Source of the DNA: Carallia brachiata
Lineage: Eukaryota > Streptophyta > Magnoliopsida > Malpighiales > Rhizophoraceae
DNA length: 64,000 nucleotides
Assembly (NCBI GenBank): GCA_021464245.1
Contig: JADCRB010000016.1
Location: 12,637,489 to 12,701,488, forward strand
Direction of reading: 5' to 3'
Made by a program: the position numbers and the translations under genes. How positions within the stretch are numbered: the first letter of the stretch is position 1; the number at the start of each line of letters is the position of its first letter. This document shows positions 1 to 12,603 of the stretch, piece after piece. Under the pieces are notes generated by a model. That model was not told where the DNA came from. It made no database searches and saw nothing but the letters and a program-made list of their open reading frames with translations.

Positions 1-1505
1 ATCCCAATTAATAAGTATGAATTTTTTTTAAAATATTTATTTTGATTTTGATATTTACATCTTCATCGAATAATTAGGCATGGGAAGTTACGAGTCTCTG
101 TCACACACAGCTTCCCGCTGTTGGGGCAAATGGGCGAATGACCACCGAACATTGACCCACATTACTACGTACAATACAACCAATAATCTTCAGGAAGATG
201 TCAGAGAGATTGGATCAGAGACAGAGGAGGGGGCATAGAGTGAGGTGGGCGACGTGAATTTTACCTGGGTACTGTATTTGTTCCGAAAAAAGTTATGATG
301 TGAATATAATTAATAAAAAATTATTATTTATTTATATAGTCACTAAAGTTTTTTATATACCAACTCTATTTAAATATATACTGAGATTTTTTAATTAAAA
401 GAAAGATGTGAATTCTGCACGGAACCTACACTCGTTATGTTCGTGCGTGTCTGTTATCTGAAATACTGTGGTTAGACTTTGTCTATGTACGTGAGATACG
501 TGTATGGTCGTCATGCAAATGGCAGAGCTTCGAAAAGGTAGGACCCACTTTTACCCCCAAGCCCAATCAAAATTCTTGGGGCATCAAGAAAAAAAAAGAA
601 AAAAAAAAAACTTCGCACATTTAGTGCGTCTCCATTGTTTTGCCGACGAGGGTGGCGCGGGGGCCCACGCGTCTAGGAGGACAACAAAGGCGGGAGGGGG
701 ACGGACAGGGGAAAAATATAAAAATAAATATATTTATGTTTTTTTAATATTGCAAATTTGGGAGTTGATCACGGACAGACAGTGAAAACCGAATCTTGAC
801 GTCGGATTAAAAAATAAAAACCGGGGAGCAAACCGTACGACACGTAATCATCTGGCCGTTGGAAAACTTTGACAATTTGACTGCCCGTGCCTCTACTAAT
901 CTGAAGTGGACTTATTAGATAATTAGGAAAAAAATTGGTTGAGGGGAGATTCAGGAGAAAATAAGTGGTGGGTCTGATGATTTGGTTTTTTTTTGTTTAA
1001 CTCGGAAAAATACTACGGCCTATGGTTAAGACGATGCGACTTGCAAACAGTAAAAATATTTTGTGCACGTCATTATTAAATTTTAAAAAATAAATAAATT
1101 ATTAAATTAATTATATATCTTTTATATGTTATAAATTATTTAATTAAATAAGCACATCTTATATTTAATTATACACACATCATAAATATTTTTAAAAAAA
1201 TAATAAAAAACGTGTGAAACTTAGACCCATTTCTCTGCCCCGTCTCAATCCTCCCTCCCAGAAGCTAAGCCAAGGTGTGTGAGGGGATTCGATTCTTCTC
1301 ATCCTTAAAATTTTTTACATATATGTGGAGGTTGTTTTGATTAGGCGTACTTCTATTTTGTGCAGTTACTTTTACTCTATGTAGTATTTTGAATCCGCAT
1401 TTTTTTGTTTTTTTAATAAAGAACTGATTAATTGTAAAAAAAAAAGGAATACTGTTAGTTTTAAAAAAGGACCGTGCCCATTACATCGTTTATCGTTGGT
1501 GGGCT
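1..1505. other. Intergenic AT-rich DNA, no gene seen
   Basis: No open frame here resembles a protein. A 93-codon frame at 504-785 runs through a purine-rich, A-tract-rich stretch and has no recognisable motif. Around 1030-1210 there is a very AT-rich segment with short inverted repeats, possibly an old MITE. I see no RNA gene. Confidence 0.5.
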
Positions 1506-1972
1506 CAAAGTTGTCAGAACTAGACTGGTTATCGAATAAAAAATATTAATAGGTCAAAATTCAATCGGTCGAACTGATATTTAATAATATATATATATAT
1601 ATATATATATAAGTAATTAAAACATAATAATTATAGACAAATATTATTTTTTTAATTTTAAAAATAAAATTAAAAATTTTAATCAAATTTAAGATTAAAT
1701 TCAACTTTTTAATTAAATTTAGTACTTAAATTATAATTTAAGTAATATTTAAGGTAAAATTATAATTTATAAATTTTTTTTTTTATTGAACCGGTCCGAC
1801 TAGTCTAATTTTCACTAATTTTTACCGATTTTAACTGATTTTTGATTAGTTTTCATCAATTTTTTTCAGTCCGATTCACTCCTCAAAATTCACTTAAACT
1901 TACCCAGACTTCCAACTAATCACCAGTTCAACCAATCCGATCGATAGGTCTGGACTGATTTTCACAAGAATG
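1506..1972. mobile_element. hAT-like non-autonomous element, copy 1
   Basis: About 467 bp, flanked by ggtgggct (1498-1505) and gatgggct (1973-1980), an 8-bp target-site duplication with one mismatch. The right end read in reverse (cattcttgtgaaaatcagtc) nearly matches the left end of the copy at 51849 (cattgttgtaaaaatcagac). The middle, about 1660-1770, matches the reverse complement of the middle of that copy over roughly 100 bases, so the two insertions belong to one family in opposite orientation. The flanks carry the family's GGTTGAAC/CCGGTCCGAC motifs. It contains an (AT)n tract near 1588-1611. It is not coding. Confidence 0.7.
1588..1611. repeat. (AT)n microsatellite
   Basis: An uninterrupted run of about 12 AT units inside hAT-like copy 1. 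Confidence 0.9.
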
Positions 1973-1980
1973 GATGGGCT

Positions 1981-2775
1981 TGAAGCGGCAAGCGGCCACA
2001 TTCCACATTTATATAATTATATATATATAATAAAGATTTGAGGGAGGGGAGAGCGAGGGAGAGAGATAAAAAGATAGACAGAGAGAGAGAGAGAGAGAGG
2101 TAGAAAAAGTGTTTGATTTGCATTTGTTGAAGATGTCCTCGAGGTTTTAAAAAAGATTATTACAAAAACATAAAAAAAACAGACATGCTCTGCGGCTCCT
2201 GCGTACTTGCCTCCTCCTGTACCACCTCTGTCTCGGGTCCTTTGGCTTCTTTCGTGTTTTGTTTTTGGTGATGCGCTTGTTGTTGTTGGTCACTCCTACT
2301 TTCTTTGTTTGGTTGGTTGGTTAATCTCTGTCAGTCTTTACGATCAATAGCCTACAAAAATTTCTCACTAATAGCGTGCTCTCTGTTAAAAGGTACAATT
2401 AATACATAGGTACACACATCCCGCGCACAGCAGCAGTGGCATACATATCCAAACCCAAGTGAAGAGCTTTTTTATTTATTTATTTGTTTATTTATTTTTT
2501 TTGTTTCTTCTCTCTCTTTTTTTTTCTCTCTTATTTTTTTCTGGTAAAGAATGATTGGGCTGTAGGCTTTTTTAAGTGGGAGTAGTGAAAGCGAGAGTGT
2601 TTGGGTAGCAAGATATTCCCAGAAAACCAAAAATAGGAAAGCGCTATTTTCTGATGATGTTGCTGGAAGGTTGAGAGATTGTTATTTCCAAGCCAAACAG
2701 CGAATTGAAGACGCAGAAAAACGTTAATTTCTTGCCAAACAAAACATCTCTTCCGAGGAATCTTTGTAGGAAAAT
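1981..2775 (+). promoter_or_regulatory. Promoter and 5' leader region of the patatin-like gene
   Basis: A TATA-rich block (2007-2035, tatataattatatatatata) is followed by a purine-rich GA microsatellite (about 2079-2099) and then pyrimidine-rich DNA up to the ATG at 2776. This is the usual architecture of a plant core promoter plus 5' untranslated region. The start site is inferred, probably near 2060. The translation start context (aaaatATGGCG) is good for a plant gene. The leader might contain an intron, which I cannot resolve. Confidence 0.35.
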
Positions 2776-5700
2776 ATGGCGTGCAATCAGCCGTCGATAA
2801 TGCAAGAACCGAGCATCGATACCGACAAGCTCAGCTACGAAATCTTCTCGATCCTTGAAAGCAAGTTCCTGTTCGGCTACGACGATCAGAAGCTCTGGAT
2901 TCCCAAGCAGATATCCACGGCGCCGCCGCTGCCGGCGGAGCCGAAACCCGAGCCTCTAGCCTCGGTTGCAACCGACGATGCCAACAGCGTCTCCGCTATC
3001 AAGAACCAGCGAGGCAAAATCTGCATTCTCTCCATTGACGGTGGCGGAATGAGAGGGATTCTCCCCGGAAAGGCTTTGGCGTATCTGGAAAACGCGCTGA
3101 AAACCAAATCCGGCAATCCTGATGCCAGAATCGCCGACTATTTCGACGTGGTGGCCGGTACTGGCATCGGCGGCATCTTCACGGCCATGCTTTTCGGCAC
3201 GAAAGATCATAGCCGTCCGATTGTGGAAGCTGATGATACGTGGAGGTTGCTAGCTGACCACGGCAAAAGATTTTACCGTTCTGGTAACGGCGGTGGCGGA
3301 GGCTTCGCGCGGTTTTTTAAAGGCGGTTCGACCGCCGGTACTGCCGGTCTAGAAAAGGTCTTGAAGGAGAAGTTCACGGAGAAAGGTCGGGACTTGACTC
3401 TCAAAGATACGTTAAAGCCGGTTTTGATTCCGTGTTATGATCTTTCAAGTACGGCGCCGTTTCTGTTTTCAAGGGCCGATGCATTGGAGACCGATAGTTT
3501 TGACTTCCGGCTCTGGGAGGTCTGCCGGGCAACGTCGGCGGAGCCGGGTCTATTCGAGCCGGTTCAAATGCGGTCCGTCGACGGTCAGACTAAGTGCTTG
3601 GCGGTTGACGGTGGACTGGCCGCCATGAGCAACCCGACGGCGGCAGCAATCACGCACGTGCTGCACAACAAGCAAGAATTTCCATTCGTAAGAGGGGTTG
3701 AGGATTTGCTAGTGTTGTCGCTTGGAACAGGGCAGCTTCTTGAGGTCAGCTATAACTACGAGCAGGTCAAAGCTTGGAGGGCCAAGCACTGGGCTCGACC
3801 CATGGCTCGAATTGCGGGTGATGGTTCGGCTGATTCAGTGGACCAGGCTGTGTCCATGGCTTTTGGTCAGTGTCGGAGCAGCAACTACGTGAGAATACAG
3901 GTATGGGCAAATACCAAATAGACTTGTGGCCCTTTTTTTGGTTATATTTTGGCAATCTTTTTTTTTTTTTTTTTTTTTCTCTGCACCGTCCAATTTGGAT
4001 GTGGATTTGAATGTAGGCAACTTGTAATAGTCATTTTTCTGGTTCAAGCCAGGCTGGTAAGGGGTTTAAGCCGATTGTCCTTTTCCAGGAATAAATGGAC
4101 ACAACTCAAATTGGCATAAAGTCCATGAAGAATACTTAGCTGGGGGGGTTTGGGTTTATGCAATTAAATGAATGCGGTGTTTTCTAGCCTATCTTAGGCC
4201 TGTCTGTGTGGATATTGGCAAACAAGTAGCAATGGAATGTTTTTCCGGGAAATCCCATGAATTGTCCACTGAGATAAGATGTTGTTTTTGTCAATGCTTG
4301 GATTTTGTTGGCCTGGAGACTCGAGTAATTGTTGGTCTTGGTTTTATGGTTAACCAGCATAATTTCCTCTGCTAGTGGTCTAAATGTCGGTGATTATTGC
4401 TTCATAATATGTCACTTTAAGCTTAAATAAGAGGAGAATTTGGTAAGCTTTTGCTATTAGTTGGTTTCCTTGACTATTAGTTCAAATTTTCAAATTGCTT
4501 TGACGTGAAAATTCATGCTTTCTTCTTTTGAGAAAAAAGACAAGAGGCATTTGGTTGATGACTCTTTATCAACTTCATTTTTTCCCCGTTCATATATCGG
4601 AGGTGGTGACTGATTCACGCCCTACTCGGCCACTGTTTGGATTTTACTGCCAATTTTAAAGCTAACATGCGACCTGCAATTGCAACTTTTAGGAAAACAA
4701 ACAGTGCTGGTCGGTTTAAAGGACTTTTGTTGTGTTGTTTTTACCTATAAGTAGGTAGCAAGTGGCTAAAGACCTGGGGTTTGCATTGCCTTTAACGGCC
4801 GGTATAAATGACTGCCAGTGAATCGTCATTCGTGGCCTGCTATTGTATATTAATTAAAAAAAATTAGCCACTGTATCTATACTTAGCTTAGCTTAGTCTA
4901 GCTTAGCTTTTATTATTGGTGTCATTTGTGTTATGCTTTATTTGCTGTCAAATTTTGCTAATTTTCTACCGCTTTATTATTGGTGGGACATGGTTTCTAA
5001 TTTACTAATTTTCTACTGCTTTGCATAATGGCAGTAATTTTCTAATTTTTTGAACCTATGGCAGTAATTTTCCACAGCAATAGGAAAAGAGGCTGTCGAA
5101 ATTAAAGTTAATATACATCTCTTTCCTCTCATTTTTTTCCAGAAGAAGTTCAGATTTTACCCAACAAATAGTATGAATTTATTGGAGGCAAACTACACTT
5201 AGTTTGGCTTAAAACAAAAGTCTATAAATAATAATAATAGAGGATTGGAATTAGAAATTAGACGTCATCTTCTTTCAAAGGAAATTGATAGGCAGATTTC
5301 TAGTGAATCTTTCTAACATAGCCGAAATTTAGACAACATTGGTCCAAACCCCCCCTTTTTTTATTCTGCCGGTTTCATTTATCTTGGTATTTGCTTGCCT
5401 CATGTAACCTAAAAATAAAATGCATGAACTTTAACCTGTACCGATTGACCTGTCTTGTTTTGCGATCGAGTTCACTTCAGGTGGTCTATTTGTTCTGGTT
5501 CAGCATTTAATCTGATTAGTGTCATTCATTCTTATGTGACAGGCAAATGGGTCCAGCTTAGGGCGGGTGGGGCAAACGTTGACACAGACTCAAGTCCTAA
5601 CAATGTGAAAATGTTGATTAGAATAGCAGAGGATATGTTGAAGGAGAAAAATGTAGAATCGGTGCTCTTCGGGGGCAAGAGGATTGGAGAGCAAAGCAAT

Positions 5701-5835
5701 TTCGAGAAACTTGATTGGTTTGCCAGTGAACTTGTGCTTGAGCATCAGAGGAGGAGCTGCAGAATTGCTCCCACTGTTGCCTTCAAGCAAGCTGCCCACA
5801 AAGTCACGTACGTTGCTGCTCAAGAATTTGTCTAG
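2776..5835 (+). CDS. Patatin-like acyl hydrolase, pPLAIII type (frame break in exon 2)
   Basis: Two exons: 2776-3900 (375 codons) and 5543-5835, joined by a 1642-bp GT-AG intron (acag|gtatgg, gtgacag|gcaaat). Plant pPLAIII enzymes are patatin-fold lipid acyl hydrolases acting on membrane lipids; family members affect cell elongation and lipid content. Visible motifs are the oxyanion-hole loop SIDGGGMRG (about residues 93-101), the modified nucleophile elbow VVAGTGIGG (GxGxG instead of GxSxG, a hallmark of the pPLAIII clade), and AVDGG, which supplies the catalytic Asp. The N-terminus (EPSIDTDKLSYEIFSILESK) is typical of patatin-like proteins 6 and 7. The C-terminal exon encodes NVESVLFGGKRI and ends SCRIAPTVAFKQAAHKVTYVAAQEFV, also family-like. 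Oddity: from 5543 the spliced frame reads ANGSSLGRVG and then meets a stop at 5606-5608, while the conserved remainder is in another frame from about 5572. One base, probably a G in gggcgggtgggg, is missing. With it the protein would be about 472 residues; as written it is 396. Confidence 0.88.
3901..5542 (+). other. Intron of the patatin-like gene
   Basis: Bounded by a consensus donor (caggtatgg) and acceptor (tatgtgacag). It is AT-rich with a long T tract near 3957-3979. I see no gene or clear transposon inside it. Short open frames at 4172-4375 and from 5455 are intron or read-through sequence. Confidence 0.8.
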
Positions 5836-6165
5836 AGATAAACCAAACAAAAAATGGTATGCTTTTCCTTTCCATTCTATTTTTCTTTCCTTTTATTTAA
5901 ATCGCATTATGCTCTGTCTAAAAATGGCCTCTTAGGGGACCCTACACATGATGGGAGTAATCAAGTTAGGGAAGCTTTTCTTATTATATATAATATGAAC
6001 TGAAAATTGAAGGGGACAGCATTAAAATCATAAGCTCCAAAAAGCTCAGAGCCATATATTATTATAATTTGCTTTTCTGTGAATATGTGCTGAAGCAATT
6101 AGTGACCGTGATTTTTTCAGTCATAATTGTACAGGAGTGACCCAGTTGATGATTAGTGGGAATCT
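5836..6165. other. 3' flank of the patatin-like gene
   Basis: Non-coding AT-rich sequence holding the presumed 3' untranslated region. I cannot place a single clear polyadenylation site. Confidence 0.4.
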
Positions 6166-6636
6166 AAATTGCCTTTTGAATATAAAAATGTCCTTATCTG
6201 CCTAACCAATTGAACAAATTCAGCTCACCCATTTAACTAATCCTGCCTAAGTCCTGACCACGCGCGGTCCCTTGGCACATCCAAGTCGGGTATATTGAGT
6301 CGCATTGCCCCAACTGATCAAACTTTGTCCAACCCAACTTTTCTTCTGCTTTCTCTATTTACGTCCAATAGTGAGGTTCCTAAGCAAATAGACAGCAATT
6401 AAATAGTCTTTTGAACATAGAGATGTCCTTATTTACCTAACCAATGAACAAAATTAGCTCAACCATCTAACTAATCCTGCTTAAGTCCTAACCATGGCGG
6501 TCCCTTGGCACATCCAAGTCATTTATATTGAGTAACATTGCCCCAACTTATCAAACTTTGTCCAACCCAACTTTTCTTTTGCTGTCTCTATTTTTGTCCA
6601 ATAGTGAGGTTTCTAAGCATTGGACAGCAATTAAAC
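6166..6636. repeat. Tandem duplication, two units of about 235 bp
   Basis: Unit 1 (6166-6400) and unit 2 (6401-6636) align end to end. Shared stretches include ggtcccttggcacatccaag and caaactttgtccaacccaac. Many scattered substitutions and a few small indels separate the copies, so the duplication is not recent. There is no coding potential or known repeat signature. Confidence 0.85.
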
Positions 6637-9217
6637 TACACAAGCAGAATGCAGGGAAATAGCTCCAGAATTGTCATTCAGTGTGGGCTCTCCTGCTGTC
6701 ATTTTCATTCACTCATTCAAAAAGAACAAATCTTGTAACAACCGGTTGTTACAGTGGCTGTTTTTGTTTTTCTCTTGACTCTGCATTATGAAAAGTTGAG
6801 ATATACAAAAACTATACAAATAGGGATGTGGGGAAGATAGTCCCCACTGCTGTCGGTCTACCGACACTGATTATTGCCATGGATTAGGGAATATCTTGAT
6901 ACATTTTATTGGACCATAGTTTTCCCTGGCTTTTTGGTCCTTTGGGTGTGGATCAACTCATTGAGGTAGGCGTCCAGGGGCATATGGATGTCCATAAATT
7001 TGATACCTCTAGAACGAGTTCCTTCGTTATGATACTTTCTTTGGCTGTTGGGGCAGGTCTACTATCATTACACCTAACCCCAGTCAGGTGGTTTATGAAT
7101 CATTACATCAGTTTAAAACTTTGAATCATTCTAAATTTAAGTTCTCAACCTAGGTTCTATTTGGATAAACGTCCCAAGTCTTACTAAATTGTGAGCTACG
7201 GGGTCACAATAGAGTACCTTCTCGTTCCTTTCATCTATTTGCAAAGTAATAAAGATAATTTATATGATATGTAAAAGAAAGTCATGTTTTGGTGTAACCC
7301 ACATATGACAGGACCCTCTTAATAAATCAAAGGAAATTAAAAAAAAAAAAAAAGTTCACTACACTTTTACTGAAAGTAATTAAGCCCTGTTCAGATGTTA
7401 GAAGAAGAGCGCGCGAATATATATGGTCAAAAGTAATTCCGAGATTCCACAGTTGATTTGTTATTTACCTTTTCTTTTTCACATTTCATGTTTACCTTAT
7501 TGCTTTATTTATAGAGAATAAATATACACCTCTAATTGTCTAATTATTTGATAAAGGCCAAGGTCAAAAGAATTGGCAACGGATTTCGAGACTTTGAGCT
7601 TTGCGCTTGTTGCTGTCTCTTGTTTTACCCTTTTGCATCTCTTTTGCTGAGTATATGTACTTTTTAATTACTTTTTTGTTTTACGTTTTAGAGTAAATAT
7701 AGTGTTTAAAAATAATTTATTTATTGGAAATGCAGGTAAAAAATAAAAAATAAAAAGAAAGACCAGGAGAAAGAAAGGACGAACAGATGTCAGATACATA
7801 GATCAGCCTTTACTTTAGAAAGCAAAGATTGCAAGAGAGGAAGAGAAGTGTAGGAGTTGAGTGAAAAGGACAAATGGTACATTAAAAAGGTGAGAGATCC
7901 TAGTGGGATACTCTGCCTAGCAGAGGACAGGCATTGTGTTGTCCATTCCAACTATCTACAATGGAAGGAACCAAGAAAAAAAAAAAAAAAAAAAAAAAAG
8001 GGAAAGCAAATATGAGTTTTAAGCTTTTGAACTTGGAGGGTCAAAGCAAACATCAGGTGTGAACCTTTTGGTGTCAAAATTGAGATTTTTATAGTGGGAA
8101 AACTGCCTCCTATTTCTTCGATTGTCTGCCTTTTGTATTATCTTTTCTTTTTGTGGGTTCTTTTAAATTTGCCTTTTTCAGCCTTAGCCTCAAGAAACTT
8201 GAGTGGGCTTCTTTGTTGTGACACCCCAGAAACGTAGTCAAACTTGGTTGTTGTGTCTTTTTTTTTTTGGGGGGGCGGGGGGAGGATAATTTTTCCCATT
8301 TTTTTCAAATTTAGTGGTGATTGTGAGGAAGATAAGGAGTGGCCAGAAGCCTTTTAAGCAACCTCCACCACATCTTCTAGGAATGGGGTAGAGGAATGGG
8401 CCAATACACAAAACCTTTTGACGCTTGTATCTTCATCTTTGACAAAGGATTTGGTGTTTTATGTTTGATCTTTGGAACTTGTTCATGATGTTACTATGAT
8501 TGTTTAGAGCAAAGAAATTGAACCCTTTTTGTAAGATCAAGATTTTCTAGCTATTGAGTTCTGTCGGTTGATATGTCTTTTTTTTGTTTTTTTGTTGGGT
8601 TGTGATTGCTGAATTGACTATTACCAAACGATTTGGCATGTTTTGGCATGTACTTGGATGGATGGCGAAAATTCCTTATGAAATTGAAAACATTAAGCAC
8701 CTTCCTTTTCCGTTGTTCGTGTTGTAGTTATCACAAAGTGCGTTTGATAGGGGATTTTGTGGCTTCATTCCATTATTCAGCTTGAAAGCGACGACTAAAT
8801 TGAATTATGGAAAACATTTTATTAAATTTGAATTGAAGTGTTTCTAATTCTTTTCTCCTCTTAACATGATAACATCAACCACTAGAAATTAAAAGAGCTT
8901 CAGATCAAAAAAAAGAAATTAAAAGAGCTTTCTTGAAAGAGCAGCCATCCTCACCTTGCGTCATAAACCTTCGTAAAATTCTAACAAATGACATATTTAC
9001 ATCTGTTTATATTTTTTATAATTAATTTTAATTAAAATTCACATTCAAGCCTTTTAATTATAAAAACAGTTAATGAATATAACTCATGGATAATCAACGT
9101 CAATTTACCTTTGCACTGGAACATGCACATTAATTGAGGACAGTTTTTTAGCCCTCATTAGTCTTCGATCGAGCGAACAGGATTAGTCACTAACACTTCG
9201 AACGCAGTAACAAATCT
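6637..9217. other. Intergenic DNA, no gene seen
   Basis: AT-rich DNA with several A and T homopolymers (near 7340, 7976-7999 and 8259). No frame has a recognisable domain. The sequence around 7890-7970 looked hairpin-like but matches no miRNA that I know. Confidence 0.45.
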
Positions 9218-9510
9218 AGCAGCGTACGAAAGGGGATCCCTTTGGTGCCATTTCTCAGTTTTTTTTTTTTTGGGGGTGTAAATAATGCCAGAAGAACAAA
9301 AAACTAAAGGTTAAAAACTTAAAAAAAAAAAAAAAAAAAGCAAAAATAACTAGCCATCCCTTGGAATGACAACACTAATTATATCTTAGAATAGACGATC
9401 TCTTATCTGACAAAAGTGTATCTAGAATAATATACCGACCGGAGTTAGAAGCTCCTATACCAGCAGCCTGCGAAACGGGATCCCTTTGGTGCCGCTTCTC
9501 AGTTTTTACC
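9218..9510. repeat. Short dispersed duplication of about 45 bp
   Basis: A segment at about 9222-9264 (gggatccctttggtgccatt and on into tctcagttttt) recurs at about 9468-9508 (gggatccctttggtgccgct). The copies are about 245 bp apart in the same orientation. Origin unknown. Confidence 0.7.
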
Positions 9511-9679
9511 CAACCGTTTTATCCCCATTGCTTTCTGAAAAAGAGGTGATATGATATGTTCCAAATGAAAACTCACAAATTGCAATATTATGCTTACTAG
9601 TTGCAAAACTTTATTTTGTCAATTATAATTATAATTTATGATAGAAAACACAATTGTATTAAATGATTATAATAACAAC

Positions 9680-9870
9680 CGTATTTGTGATCTAGTGGTT
9701 ACGCACCGAATGTGCCGACTTTCGGATTCTGGATTTGAGTGTGTCAGGGTGTGCGGTCGGACTAAACGTACACCCTCATCTCTAACATGATAGACTGAAC
9801 TTGGTTGAGTCTTTGTGGTCTGCTCTCTCATAAACTCAACACTCAAAGTCTGAATCAGTTAGTAATAAAA
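9680..9870 (+). mobile_element. Possible SINE-like repeat
   Basis: It starts with gatctagtggttacgcacc, which resembles the tRNA-derived A-box region of plant SINE heads, followed by a weak B-box-like ggatttgagtg. It ends near an A-rich stretch (aataaaaacag). No target-site duplication was found, so this is tentative. Confidence 0.3.
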
Positions 9871-12600
9871 ACAGTGCAGTTCCCCTTGATAAGTTTGGGC
9901 TGAGCACCACCCTTCTAAATCCATTTTACAAACCAATCTAACGAATAATATTATACAGTGTTGTGTTTTGTATACGAAACACCTCAAATATGTTACATCG
10001 ATCCGATCTTCCTGATGGAGCGAGATTGGCGTTACCAAGCATCTCCCTCCATCACGCATCACGTGTAACCAGTAAAAATTTAAAATCGTTTGTTGAGCTA
10101 ATGAACCCAGTAAAATTACAATCGCAAAAAATAACGTCCAATCAAGGATATGAAATCACAATTATGCGATATGTCACAAATTAAGAGACAATTAACTCCG
10201 GTTCGGTAGGCTTTTAATTCTTTTGAAAAAGGAGTCCACCCCCACCAAATTCCAGCATAATAATAGCGTTTTGTGGAAATGAAAAGCATCCTTTGATACA
10301 GTAATTTGACACATTTTTCTTACATTCGATCAAAGTTTGAGTTTTAATTTACGTAAATGGAGACAATGTTACTCTTTAGACTGTCAGTAGAATATTTATG
10401 TGCACACGGTGTAGGTTTCATACTCGTTAATACTGTAATCAATTTAAAAGAGTTATATTCGGTCTTAACAGTACTTAAGTGATGAGATTCTTTTCAATGT
10501 AAAAGATTAAATGAGGATAATAATAAGTAATTTTTAGTTTCAATCTACACATACGATAATTTATATGTTAATTATATATATTTTTTATGGTTAAAAAAAA
10601 GCATGGAACACTGATGATAAAGTTGTACGATGAGTGATTGATTGTTTAATTTCATTCAGGCATACCCTATGGTCCAAACTCCAAACATTTGATGCTTCCC
10701 GTCCCCCATCGCACAAAGAATTTCCTTTACGTGTACGCCCTTTTGTTTGTTTCGCTAATACGCTTGCTAGCTAACACGATGAGATTTTTTTTTAATGGTC
10801 GGATAAAGGTGGTATCTTATAAACTTTTTAGGGAAATTTATTGGAATTTTTTATTTAAGGTCACTTGGGTAATTTACGCCAAGAGTCCGACTAGCGTTAC
10901 TAAACTGTATTTGATTTTATAGGTTAAAAAAAAAATTTAACTCAACTAATTATTTTGGTAATACTTGAACCCTAGCATTTATCATCTAGAGGGCAAACTT
11001 TTACCAATTTTGGACCACGAGAGAGGTGGTGATGAGATGTTTGTTATGACTATTTTCAGCCATAAATCTCTCATATCTTTTTTAGGCTGATATGGCTATA
11101 AGCCAACTTGCCGGGCGTAAAAGCAAAAGTAAACATAGCTTTAGAGACAAAGCAACAAAGAGTTCCATATTAATCATTTGATTAAATTACGTAAAGACAT
11201 CAAACAGGACCTAATATCTAATTACCATATTCTCATCACATGGTGGTATTGGTCGGTTGTTACACCAAAAATCAGCTTAGCTCTTGAATTAAGTAACAAT
11301 ATCGATGGCTAATTCTGAAGCTTTAAAAATTAAACAAGCTTGCATGCAGCATATGCAAACACAAACATACATATATTCATACATATAACTTAAGAGCATT
11401 AAGAGTAGGTGATGAGTAGGACCACCCTAATAAATTGATTAATTGCTAGCATGTAAGTCCATTTTATTTTTCACGGTCCTTATTAAGATTGTTTCACAGG
11501 GAAACAGGGAATGTCCATTTCTGTCATTTATCCCTTTTAGGCCATTGTTTATTTTGTTTTTTGGTCACCCATCCTGCATATTAATTGACGTTTCTTCTCA
11601 ACAAATTTTCAGAAAAAAAAAAAAAAAGACCGTTCTTTGTCCTGCAATTTTTCTGATTCCCGTATGCGACGTGCATGAGTGAGGCATTTGAAGTAGAATA
11701 GATTCCGGAAAATCTCTCTCTTGTAAAAATATGATAATGTCTTCTAAAAAAAATGATCAATTCCGGTAAATTTCACATTACCACACATACGGTAATCTAC
11801 CATGGGTGGGTTGCCACCTAATAAGAATGTTGATTTATATTTAGTATAATTTTACTCTTTAAATAATCAAATTGTAAAATAAATAGTGATATTTAAATTA
11901 AAACATTATAAGGGTATTCATGTCATTTGAAATAAGAAAATGAAGATTCAAATTTATATTAATTATTTTCACACCAAACATAGAAATATCAAATTATGAC
12001 GTTAATTCCGAACACAACGATCTCACATCTCGACATAAAATCCTAATCTTACATTTCTATCATCCAAAAATGTTGACAATAATTTTATCTATTTTACTTA
12101 TAACGCCCCCTTAGCTTGGTTTGTTCTATAATGTAATGAGACCTAACTTTTTTTACGAAAATATGCTTTATTTTATATTATTTTTTTAGCATCATTAAAT
12201 TATTGAAGTGTTACCCTTACGATCATTACCTAATTGGGCTCTTTTCATTCCTTATTCGTAGATTGTCCCTACTTTCAAGGATCATTATGTTTGTAGAGTG
12301 CTACAAATAATACAGCATGTGATGATACAAGTATTGTGTGTGTTTTTTTCATAATCATCATGATAATGTTTGCCATTCGAAGCGTGGGGTTACCTATACG
12401 TGTGCATATAATTAATTAGTTCCCCTTTAAATATCCAAACCCCTTTAATTATATGGACTAACATGATACTAGTACTAGTTGTACATCAAGATCAAATGGT
12501 CTACAAATAAAATATACATATTAACAAAAAAAGAAAAGAAGAAAGCTTTATCTGTAAAATCGTCTCAAGTCTCTTCAAAGAGCTCAAGGATCTAACCCCT
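9871..12600. other. Intergenic DNA, no gene seen
   Basis: AT-rich sequence with short chance frames only (for example 9963-10184, 10689-10922 and 11443-11682), none with conserved motifs. Confidence 0.45.
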
Positions 12601-12603
12601 TTA

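Noticed and set aside
504..785. 93-codon open frame at the window start
   Set aside because: Low-complexity purine-rich translation with poly-Lys from A tracts, no homologous motif and no splice or promoter support.
2886..3210. Minus-strand frames opposite the patatin exon
   Set aside because: Shadow frames of a strongly coding plus-strand exon with clear patatin motifs.
5455..5542. Open extension upstream of patatin exon 2 (MFCDRVHF...)
   Set aside because: It is intron sequence read through; the acceptor gtgacag at 5542 precedes the conserved ANGSSLG residues.
7890..7975. Possible miRNA-like hairpin (gagatcctagtgggatactc...)
   Set aside because: The short inverted words do not extend into a stable stem, and I recognise no known miRNA in it.
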